From positions 68,653 to 132,652 of the forward strand of contig NW_006766919.1 in the NCBI RefSeq assembly GCF_000275845.1: a stretch of DNA of 64,000 nt. The letters run 5' to 3'. Positions within the stretch are counted from its first letter, which is position 1, and each line of letters begins with the position of its first letter. The position numbers and the translations under genes were made by a program. The notes under the pieces are model-generated. The model searched no databases. It was given only the letters and a program-made list of their open reading frames with translations, and was not told the origin of the DNA. The stretch comes from Dichomitus squalens LYAD-421 SS1 (lineage: Eukaryota; Basidiomycota; Agaricomycetes; Polyporales; Polyporaceae). This document shows positions 55,210 through 64,000 of this stretch, in pieces.

Positions 55210-55912
55210 AATGCCGTCTGGTTAGGGCCAAAGCCAGGCTACATGGCCGTAAGACAGAACAGACCCTTCGCCACCGGGCCCGAACTCGCATGATTGCACA
55301 GCCACTGCAGTCGGATTTATTCGGCCTCCGCGGGCGCTCCTCTGACCCCAATGACACTACACTACCAACGACTCTAGGAGTCGTCTCAGCGACTAGTGGC
55401 ATTGAGGTGAGTTCAAACGACATATGATGCTCACATTTGCCTGTACGCATCTGGGTCGTTTTCTGTCGGATTATGCAATCAGCTTTCGGGGGAAGTATGC
55501 GTGGCCAAATGCGACAAGCATGAGGTGCGTCCGGGTTTGATTTCAAGATCACGGTGAGGTATGTATGATATGACCGTTATTGGAGCATCATCTCAACGTT
55601 GCCAGCATCAACTCCGTAATATCGGTGTGCGCAACAAATTCGCATCAGCGACTGAGTGAGCGTCTCGGTACCGGCCATTCGCACCCCTCCTGGTGTTGAA
55701 CTGACAGCGAAAACTCACAACTCCAGTCATTCTGGAATCTCGCATGTGGCGAAGTATGGATCGTCTGCGAGCGCGTGCCAGCCCGGCTATTACGGATCAT
55801 CCGGCTCGCGTTCTACGTAAATATAAAATGCGGGCTAGTGGTTCTGTTTCCCTGCCGAGCATCCATTCCCCCACTGGCCCCCCGCCCGTACTAGACATCT
55901 CTCTGAGTATCA
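55210..55912. promoter_or_regulatory. Divergent promoter region, RAD51D and UNC93-like gene
   Basis: 703 bases between divergent start codons. A 126-codon minus-strand frame (55172-55552) is not supported. Confidence 0.4.
55822..55828 (+). promoter_or_regulatory. Possible TATA element of the UNC93-like gene
   Basis: TATAAAA lies 85 bases before the start codon at 55913, a normal distance for a short leader. Confidence 0.4.
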
Positions 55913-58144
55913 ATGACCGGATCCAAGTTTCGTTCGTGGTACAAGTACGCTCTGTGCTCACGTCGCTGTGACGGTACGGACCCTAATGCTATAAAGGACA
56001 CCTATGGCCCAGGTCATTCTCGTCGGCATCACATGGTATGAGCTATTCTCATCCTTTACTGTAGGCCTCATTCTGACTTCAGCGCTCTCTCTCATATAGC
56101 TTTGCAACCGTTGGGATGTTCAGCGCAGTGTCTAACTTGGGTGCCGGAGGTCTCAGTGACGTCGCGCTCTCCGACACCGCTAATGGTGTCCTTTATGGCT
56201 GCTTTGCCGTCGTTGGCCTCGTGTCCGGCGGCATCTGCAACTGTAAGGTTCCGCTCACACGCTCTGTCTGATTTGGATGACAGTTCTCCTAAACGCTGCG
56301 ATTCCATTGACAGTGATTGGTCCGCGGCTGACGCTCTTCATCGGTACCCTCGGCTACGCCCTCTACGTCGGTTCTCTCTGGTGGTACGTCTGACTATCTG
56401 ATTGTCTATTCCTGGCAACAGTTCGCTGCTCCTCGATCTTCCTACCCGCCCAGTCGAGCTGTTGATGGTGCTGCTATGTCAAGGCTGCCGTCTCGCAATC
56501 TGTCCACTAAACCACGCATTCCTCCTCCTGTGAGCTTGCAGCCATGATGTTGTCAACAACGCGCAGGAGTCGATGCGAATACTGCAAATACATCTATCTC
56601 GCTGGACATTATTGCAGCCGGACGGACACACCCAGGATTGCACATCCAGTGTTGCTCCCTTGCCCTAGAGTTGCCGAATTTGAGTTGACGTACCTTCTTA
56701 TAGCTACCAGACTCAAGGTACGGGATGGTTCGTCATCCTCGCTGGAGCACTGCTCGGGATTTCTGCCGCGCTCCTCTGGTCTGCGCAGGGTTGTATCATG
56801 ATGTCCTACCCCATGGAGAAGGACAAGGGCAAGGCATTCGGCGTTTTCTGGGCCATTTACCAGCTCGGCTCGTTGATTGGCTCACTTGTCGCTCTCGCCA
56901 TAAATATTCGCCAAGGCGGTCTCTCAACTGTCTCCACCTCCACGTATATCGTGAGTTGCCTTTTACATGCGAGCGAATCCATCCCTTGACCGACTCAAGC
57001 GAAGTTGTGCCTCGCGGAGGGCCAAGGATGCGTTTTGAGTAGAAGCTAACTCAACGTATGCTGTTGCAGGCATTTTTGGTGATCATCTTTGTCGGAGTCG
57101 CATCCTCGTTTTCGATTCTCCCACCCAACAAAGTCATCCGCGCCGATGACACAATCGTCAGGCTCAATACCGCCTCCAAACTGAGTGTGGAATTTGTCGG
57201 CCTTCTCCGGCTCTTCAAGGACTGGCGTATGGTTGGTAAGTCCGCTCAGTTCAGTAACCTCGCATCTTCTCTGACAATTGTCGCGATGGATTTGTGACGA
57301 CATGCACATACTCATGCACCCCTCTTCTCTTACACCACCAACCCAGCACTCGCGCCGATGTGCTTCGCATCGAACTACTTCTATGCCTACTTGGGTGCGG
57401 TCAACGCCGCACGTTTTGATGGCCCCACGCGTGCCCTCAACGCGACGCTCGAGGGCGCAGGCTCAATCATCGGTGCTCTGTTCATGGGCTATGTCGTGCT
57501 CGATATCAAGGGTTTGCAACGCCGCACACGTGGCTACCTCGGTCTCGCCGTTGCAACCGCGGCAACTATCATCGTGTGGTCCTCTGGACTTGCGTGGCAG
57601 GTCACATTCGACCGCTGGGATGTTGACCACAAGGGCAATCCAAATGCTCTTCCACCCATCAGTTACAAGGACTCGGATTATAGGGGCAAGGGCGCGCTCT
57701 ACTTCTTCTGTAAGTTTACATCCCTGTCCCAATCTCGCATCAATGAAGGTCTGCTTGTTCAATGTGCGTACCACAGACTTCTTCTCGGGAGCATGCTACC
57801 TTGGACTGCCATACTGGATCATGTCCGCACTCACCAACGACCCCTTCACACTTGCGCGCTACGCAGGCCTCTATAAGGCGCTCCAGTCTGCGGGTGCGGC
57901 AGGCTCGTTCGGCATGGACGCCGTTGCCACCCCATTCCTGAACGAGCACCTCGCGTCATGGACTATGCTCCTCTTCTCATTCCCCTTAGCATATCTCGTG
58001 CTCCGTACCGTCAAGGAGACTAACTACGACGTCGAGAAAATGGTGTATGTCGACGATGTCAAGCGGGACGCTGCTGAGCAAGGGACTGTGGTTATGACGA
58101 AGTCGAGCTCGGTCAAGAAGAATGACGTCGAGATTGTTGAATGA
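55913..58144 (+). CDS. UNC93-like major facilitator transporter
   Basis: Eight exons, 55913-55953, 55997-56035, 56100-56242, 56314-56383, 56704-56950, 57070-57235, 57347-57709 and 57777-58144, give 478 residues. The protein begins MTGSKFRSWYKYALTPMAQV and ILVGITCFATVGMFSAVSNL, then GAGGLSD. Later blocks are LIGPRLTLFIGTLGYALYVG, GTGWFVILAGALLGISAALL, SAQGCIMMSYPMEKDKGKAF, GVFWAIYQLGSLIGSLVALA, ALAPMCFASNYFYAYLGAVN and CYLGLPYWIMSALTNDP. These fit the fungal UNC93-like branch of the major facilitator superfamily, with about eleven or twelve helices. The substrate is unknown. Intron 4 is 320 bases and contains a possible 27-base cassette exon (56542-56568) that would keep the frame. Confidence 0.92.
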
Positions 58145-59123
58145 GGGGGCGAACATTTGGTAACCGTAAGCTCACGTTGGGAGCACGGGACAAGGATACA
58201 TTTCAAGTACGAGGGTGTATGGAGGTGCTATATATCGACAGGTAAGTTTGGCTTCCAGGGACTCGCTGTCGTGCTGTTTGCTGATAGCAAGTAAATATCA
58301 TAGCGTTCATAGATATACGCGCTCTCTTCGCGCGTTCGCTGACTTATTTGATTTACCTCGTCAGTCAACAGGAAGTGGCTAAGGATCACCGGCTCATCGA
58401 CCCTCTCATGAAACCTACATCACGCTATATCTCATACATATGAGTGTGTTCGATGCGTACAGGGCATGGCCCCTCACACGGGCCATGGCGTCACGCGCCC
58501 CTGTAACCGCCCCCTGCGGCAGCAGCGAAGATGTCGTACTCATCGTACGGCAATGCATGACCGATAGGCCACAGCGCCCCGTCCTGACGTAAGTTCCGAC
58601 CAGATCTCAGCTCAGCTCGAGGCTGGGAGGGATCGACTACCAAACGCTCGTGAACTCAGCCAAGCTGGGTCCCACGCCAGGCTTCGCAAGGTTTGAGGGC
58701 TCGATTTGCATCCTTGTAGGGCCCAATAAAGCAGCAAAGCCTAGGCCTGTGGGAGGACTTCAGACCTATGAGGTCGAAGATACTTCCACGGTATGATCAA
58801 AGGCTGATGAGCTGCATGACTTATTGAAAATATATCCACGAAGTTATCTTCGATGTCGTAGCCGTTCAGGATTATCAGTCTCCGGAGACTCTCGGTGAGC
58901 GCACGCATAATCGCCTACAGGATGCCCACTGCGAAATCACTTCGTACCCCGTTTGAAAGGCATGGTCATTAGAACCGCGCTTTCAGGACGCATGTTGCCA
59001 TAGAAGGCTCGTGCAAGCCTCATGTCCTTGTTACCGCAGTACAGCGTGCATCACAATCGAGCATATATAAGATGATATGTCCCCCCTTATCTCTCCCCAA
59101 CTTGCAGCACAGGCAGCTACACC
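58145..59123. other. Intergenic, nothing recognised
   Basis: About 980 bases with no supported frame. A short self-complementary stretch with CATGGCCC and GGGCCATG near 58464-58489 is the only structure noticed. Confidence 0.4.
59064..59070 (+). promoter_or_regulatory. Possible TATA element of the ubiquitin-like gene
   Basis: TATATAA lies 54 bases before the start codon at 59124. Confidence 0.4.
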
Positions 59124-60099
59124 ATGCCGCCATTGTCCGCTCCCCCCTCGATGCTGCGAGTGAAATGGGGCACACGTACCGTAGGATTGAATAACGTCGG
59201 CGGCACGGCGGTGAGCAGCTATACTTGGTGTTATGTGATCGTCCCGCAGCTCTTACGTATTCATGCAGACCATCATACAAAAGGCCTCGGAGCATTTCCG
59301 CGTGGAGCGCTGTCTCAAAGAAGACCTCGTCTTGGTGGGCGAAGTCGAGAGGTACCAGTTAGAGCTTACCGACGACCTACTCAACCGTCTGGAAAGCGGT
59401 GATCTTGTGATCTTGACGCATATACGTCGGGAATGCGACGTTGGTTTCGGGCTCGGAAACGCCTCCGAAGCCACGCTTGTTGCAGCAGACAAGCCTTCGG
59501 CGGTCGGGTGGGTACCATATACCCAAGCAGGATATGACTAGCAGACTGGTTGACATTATCAGCAGGGCTGAGGACTTTCGAACCGGGGACTTGCCACTAA
59601 TGCGGAGGGAAACATGGCCTGCGACTCGAGAGGCAGGCAGCGAGCCTAGGCCTGGCCTGCTCAGACCAAATAATCAACGTGTTAGTAGCAACGGGCAGCA
59701 CCACGTGTTGCCGCTCCCTGCGTCAGGTGGTCAGATCTTCGTAAAAGGGTGAGCTGACCATGCAACAACCTAGTGTACCGGTCAATTCAATATCTCGCGT
59801 GTCGCAAGCTGACGCTGATTCTTGCCTTTGGCAGACCTTCTGGGAGGACGCTTGCCATATGGGCCCATACCTGCGACACTGTGGGCTATGTGAAGGATCG
59901 GCTCTTCGAGCAGCTCGGCATCCCCGTTCAGTATCAGAGAATGGTGTATGCTGGGAAGGAGCTCGTAAATGACCGTACGCTGTCTGATTACAATGTTCGG
60001 AGCGAGAGCACGTTGCATTGCGCCCTGCGCCCAGTCCCGATTGTCCTGAATCTACCGTCAGCTACTTGTCTTCCCTTCTCCCTCACGTCTGACCTCTAA
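59124..60099 (+). CDS. Ubiquitin-like domain protein, probably two ubiquitin-like folds
   Basis: Four exons, 59124-59210, 59269-59507, 59566-59748 and 59835-60099, give 257 residues. The C-terminal domain (about 163-238) aligns along its length with ubiquitin: [55 protein letters not shown] and [11 protein letters not shown]. The terminal Gly-Gly is missing. The domain runs into [11 protein letters not shown] and a short tail, so conjugation is unlikely. The N-terminal part (residues 10-80: [57 protein letters not shown]) has the strand-helix-strand order of another ubiquitin-like fold; that is inference. A disordered linker joins them. The role is unknown. Confidence 0.75.
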
Positions 60100-62592
60100 C
60101 ATACTCACAAATAAGGGTCCCCACTATCTGCCAATTCGCTATCTCTGGTGTACACCGTTTTCGCGTAGACGGCCTGAGCATAGATTGTCGTGGCGCCTTC
60201 TGCTAAAAACCAGATCTAAATATGTGCTATTGTTAATCTCATGAGTTCGGAGACGACGTGGTTAGTGGACAGTCGTAACAGGGAGGTGGAAGCGTACACC
60301 GAACAGCCGCGTATAGCCATGCGCACGCCGTCGCATTGAAGATTACGTCTCCGAGGTTAACTGATATGTCCTGTACGTATCCATCATAGCCGAGAAACTG
60401 CACCGCCCTCCACGCTTGACCGTCGAGCAGAGAGCAGCTGTAAGTCTTCCGCTAGGCCTTCGGGTGCGCTGCGTCGCAAAGCGTCTTACTTGTGGATTCG
60501 TGAGCGCTAGACAGCAAGCGCAAGGTCCGGGCCCTCGAACGCAGTTGTCGTGTGTAGCTCTGCCCGGTGGACTCTTCGATGTCCGAGAAGTCCCTGTAAA
60601 TCCCCTCGTCGCATAAGTTCCCTCTATCCCTCGTCCTAGTGCGTATCAAGATCTCGACCCTCCACGGTACTGCCTTGCATTTCCCAACACGCGCGCACGG
60701 CACGGCCACTGGAGAAAATAGAGAGCGGGCCCTCGAAGTCCTTGATCTTCAAAGTATGCACATCATCGCGGCGCCGAGCTTCGTATTCTCCAAAGAGAGC
60801 CAAGGTTGTCACATGCCGAAGACTTCATTCGATGCTCGTCTCCTACGGCTGCGAGGCTTGTGTCTGTCAACCCAAATCAAGGCTTTACGCCGAGCGCAAA
60901 AGCAGAGGCTTGAGAACCATCCACCGAAACCGTATGGTCCCTCCGCGCGGGGATTCAGGAACGAGTACAGAGAATCCGGGGATATCACGGCGCTGAGCGG
61001 AGCGCAAATCTCCCCTTCAATGGAGACTTCGCACCGCGCTTGGTTGATCAGAGCGTGGTGAATGTGGCGTCAGTCGCGGACGCCCTAACGTTATCTCGAA
61101 ACCGGAGAAGGCGGGTAGTATGGGGATGGGGAGGACGCAATTGAGTCTATAGCAGAATTTTAGGCTCCTTCACAAAGGTTTCGGAGAATGACTTGAAATA
61201 GGACATCCAAGGCGGACGTGTTGGGTCTAGACTGAGGCGGTCTCACAGCAGTCAAATACAGGACGATGGAAGACGCCCTTCTCGCCGACTAAGATTGTAT
61301 TGCGTGACTCACGTGCAATGTCCTCTGGGTTCGGCATCGTCGCGGTATGAGATCCAGTGGTGCTAACAGCCCGACAGCCTAGATGGAAAGCCTGAAGGAA
61401 GACTATAAGGAGGTCGAGAGCAGCTGACAGCATGTCTGATAGAAACCTTGTAGGAGGTACACTGGCAGCAGGCAGTGTCTGACGTCGTGCCGAGCCTTTC
61501 GGAGAGGCTATCGAGCCTTCCAAGAACTTTGAAGGTCAGAGAAAACATTGAGGATCACAAGCAAGGTCGGTGCCCATCAGCAATAATCTTGAGGTGAAAT
61601 CATGACTCTCGACGAGCTTTGAGGCGGCGGGCGTCGAGCTGCTGTGACATGCATCACATGACGGCACCGGACGGACTATCCGCGTCAGCGCCGCGACAAC
61701 AACTGCTCCGTACTGCCGTGGGATATGCAGCACAAAAACACCTCCTTTCCTGTGGCTCTCTGTATCTCGTTCTGGAATGCACTATCTTGGGGGGCCAAAA
61801 TGAGTCAAGTAAATGCACAATACGAACCGCTTGATATCCAAGTTCTGCCGAAAACAGCACGCTGTCAATCCTAGCATTTCATCATCGTTCTCCAAGTCGG
61901 TGAGATGTGATTTGTCCTGTCAGCGCCATTTGGACCCGATGCTGATTCTAGCTTGTGCAGAGCAGTTTTTATGTAGCGCACGTTTCCAACTCGGCGCTCC
62001 GGTTCTAAGTCTACCGGATCAACGAAAGGAAGACCAGGTGAGCAAGACATCTAAGATTTCATACGGGACCGCTATCTAGGTGAGTATACGTCGGTTGGCG
62101 TGGGTCGGCAGAGCGGCACTGGACCGCTGGAGAGTACTGCACTGCTGACCTGGTTCAGGTTGGCGTCACGGTGCCTGTCGCTGACAACTCAAGACCTTTT
62201 GTCTCCATTGGTCCTTCTCTCACCAACAACTTGGTTCGTGTGCCTTGACGTTGAGACGCCTGCAATTATTCGAAATATCATCGACTCACTAGCTGCAAGT
62301 ATTCGTCGCTTCTCATGCTGAAATCTTTCACTGATCCAAGGACTATGCACAGGTCCTACATTCTTAACCCGAAAAGGGAAATAAGCCTCTCCGGACATAG
62401 CGTATGCAAAGATCCCTGACTGAGCATGAGCGGCTGTGAATTGTTTTCAACATTTGTCGCAGCGTCTGCTCAAGTGTCGATGGATGCGCTAGGGGATCCT
62501 CTTGGCAGCTTGGACCGCCAGTTCTGAGTATAAAATGTGCGGTCAGTCTATGTGCTTGGCCAGCAGGCAACGAGTCAGCTTTCCGACTCGCA
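60100..62592. other. About 2.5 kb without a supported gene
   Basis: Frames of up to 140 codons occur (60639-61061, 62364-62768 minus, 61227-61523 minus), but none has a recognisable domain or a consistent exon chain. The region may hold relics or non-coding RNA. It separates the ubiquitin-like gene from the terminal secreted-protein gene. Confidence 0.4.
62528..62534 (+). promoter_or_regulatory. TATA element of the secreted-protein gene
   Basis: TATAAAA lies 59 bases before the start codon at 62593, a typical placement. Confidence 0.5.
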
Positions 62593-63580
62593 ATGCTCCT
62601 CTCTAACTCCCCCATCCTTCTTGCCGCCTTCAGCACGATCAATGCGGTCGCGCTCAGCAAGCCCGTGCATGATCGCGGCTTGTCCTCTCGGGCCACTGCC
62701 AACGGCACGTGTATCTCTGCTCCAGAAGATTCATGTCTGTCGCTCGTCGGCCTATGCGTTACTGGCATTGCTTCCGGACAGGTCCGTCTCCTGTTGTTCT
62801 TGCGGCATCGCGATACTCATTCAGCCTTGGCAGGTATCCTCCACGGCGTTCTGGAGTGATCGCACTTGCACGGCAGCAGCAACATGCGCTGGGGTTCGTG
62901 TGTCTTACCAAATGCACTATTCGTGGTAATTGAGCCTTCTGAATCCTTTGCACAACAGATAGGTGCGGTTCTCGATGCCGCATGCTGCGCAGGAACCTGT
63001 CACCAGCCTACCGATATCAGTAGCCTCGACTATAGCAACGTCTGAATGCGTTCATTCTCGTAGATATCATACATATTGATCTGTTCCTCCGGACAGATAT
63101 ACTTCGGAATGGTTGGTGACTGTGCGTTCCAGCCAGGCGGCTGTTCGCTTACTTGGCGTAAGTCAATATGTTCCTTCTGAAGCAAGAAAGCATACACTAA
63201 TATACCATATCAGAACCCTTCGTCGACTGGTTCTACAACACGATTCAAGCCACGGACACAAACATCTACCCGGAGTATGCTCTGGTCTTCTATTTCCTGA
63301 ATTGCACGCTGAATGCACATCACACAGCGACGGCGACCTCGTGCTTGGTTGGTGGGCGGACATCGCCACCTGGACCGACTTCTGTGAGGGCGACAGCTGC
63401 GCTGACAGCGCAATTCCATATACGAACTTCAATGACTGGTTCCACTTCTCCTCCGCCGTGAGCATCACTACCCCCGGTACACCCCAATACGTTCCACCGG
63501 TAGAGACTACAACGAGGTTTGCAAACCTCTGGGATATCGGGCCAGGGAGGTATCAAACCTCCCAACCCACGCGGTCTTAG
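62593..63580 (+). CDS. Small secreted cysteine-containing protein
   Basis: Six exons, 62593-62781, 62834-62893, 62959-63039, 63097-63157, 63214-63274 and 63328-63580, give 234 residues. The N-terminus MLLSNSPILLAAFSTINAVA is a signal peptide with cleavage likely near residue 20. The mature part has many Cys residues (TCISAPEDSCLSLVGLC, RTCTAAATCAG, DAACCAGTC) and aromatic segments such as EPFVDWFYNTIQATDTN, with Q for the first E after splicing, and GWWADIATWTDFCEGDSC. This resembles basidiomycete secreted proteins of unknown role, sometimes listed as candidate effectors. All five introns are short. The C-terminal 45 residues are Pro/Thr-rich. The stop codon lies only about 10 bases before the telomere-like tract. 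Confidence 0.78.
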
Positions 63581-63590
63581 TGATACGCGT

Positions 63591-63668
63591 CGGTTAGAGT
63601 TTCGGTTAGGGTTCGGTTAGGGTTCGGGTTTGGGTTCGGTTCGGGTTTGGGCTTGGGTTTGGGTTAGG
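63591..63668 (+). repeat. Degenerate telomere-like G-rich tract
   Basis: About 78 bases of imperfect repeats of TTAGGG, TTCGGG, TTTGGG and TTCGG. Two exact TTAGGG units are separated by TTCGG. The G-rich strand runs toward the right end of the window, the direction expected if a chromosome end lay that way, but ordinary sequence follows. Confidence 0.75.
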
Positions 63669-63750
63669 CTTTGCTCACAACTCCTCCTCCCCCAAGAGGG
63701 GAGGCCGTCTGTATTTATCGCGCGAACGAGGCTTTAGAGTGCCCGCCTGA

Positions 63751-63803
63751 GTGCTCCCGGCTCGGGGGACCCCCCGAGCGCAGCGAGGGAGGGGAGGGAG
63801 CAC
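63751..63803. repeat. Nested GC-rich inverted repeat
   Basis: GTGCTCCC at 63751-63758 is matched by GGGAGCAC at 63796-63803. Inside it, GCTCGGGGG and CCCCCGAGC around 63760-63779 form a near-perfect hairpin with almost no loop. The remaining inner bases are purine-rich. It resembles the terminal or subterminal hairpins of some mobile elements, but no element is identified. Confidence 0.65.
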
Positions 63804-64000
63804 GAATGGCGGGTCCTCCTCGCGCAAACCCTAAAATCTCGCATCAAGCGCCACAATACCAATTGGGCACTTTGATCATCAAAAATTGCGCGCTGATGCG
63901 CCACGGTAGCGCCAGCGTCGGTGGTCTTCCATGTCGCGCGTCCCCCACCCTCCTCTCCCGCCACGCCTGCACAACACTCTGCATCTGTTGGACAAATGCT

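Larger units (their letters stand above)
63581..64000. other. Right edge, G-rich tract and GC-rich inverted repeat
   Basis: No gene is supported. Besides the telomere-like tract and the inverted repeat, only short frames occur. The sequence after 63800 could be the start of a mobile element, but no coding domain is visible in the part given. Confidence 0.4.

Noticed and set aside
59560..59640. tRNA-like TTCGAACCGGGGA (reverse B-box)
   Set aside because: No matching T-stem, anticodon stem or acceptor stem can be drawn, and the bases fall in an exon of the ubiquitin-like gene.
1..64000. CRISPR array, prophage or bacterial operon
   Set aside because: No regularly spaced repeats of the right length occur, and gene structure throughout is eukaryotic with spliceosomal introns.

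Overview
This window looks like nuclear DNA of a filamentous basidiomycete, most likely an Agaricomycete of the polypore type. The evidence is the gene structure: most genes have many short introns of about 45-70 bases with GT...AG ends, and exons can be as small as 13 bases. The gene families agree: an Agaricomycete MLKL-like protein, a HET-domain protein, a fungal seven-helix family, a Tms1/SERINC protein and a mitochondrial Atm1. There is no operon structure and no bacterial or phage gene. I assigned introns by hand from splice sites, reading-frame phase and family resemblance. Every spliced model given closes in frame, but none was checked against RNA or a database.

Left part (0-13.6 kb). 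A small charged protein, a ten-exon seven-helix membrane protein, a 240-residue membrane protein, ribosomal protein eS10, a leucine-rich-repeat protein and the mitochondrial ABC transporter Atm1. These are mainly housekeeping genes.

Accessory island (14-34.5 kb). A 17-exon MLKL-like protein (four-helix N-terminal domain plus a degenerate kinase fold) is followed by a HET-domain gene, then three tandem copies of an unrecognised membrane protein, an F-box/LRR gene, a gene of an Agaricomycete-specific family and a fungal transcription-factor-like gene with no visible zinc cluster. MLKL-like and HET proteins are both tied to regulated cell death or non-self recognition in fungi. This is the part of the window most likely to hold an undescribed system.

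Right part (35-58 kb). A beta-propeller-like protein, a LYR protein, a Sec14/CRAL-TRIO lipid-transfer protein, a SIRT5-type sirtuin, an aminoglycoside-phosphotransferase-fold kinase, a DUF7770-like protein, a membrane-anchored protein with an acidic repeat, an NAD-dependent epimerase, tRNA-Glu(CTC), Tms1/SERINC, a RAD51D-type recombinase and an UNC93-like transporter. Several pairs are divergent and share short promoter regions: eS10/LRR, LYR/CRAL-TRIO, sirtuin/APH and RAD51D/UNC93.

Right end (59-64 kb). A ubiquitin-like protein that lacks the C-terminal Gly-Gly, about 2.5 kb with no recognisable gene, a small secreted protein, then a degenerate TTAGGG-like tract and a GC-rich inverted repeat. 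The last two may mark a subtelomere or a mobile-element edge.
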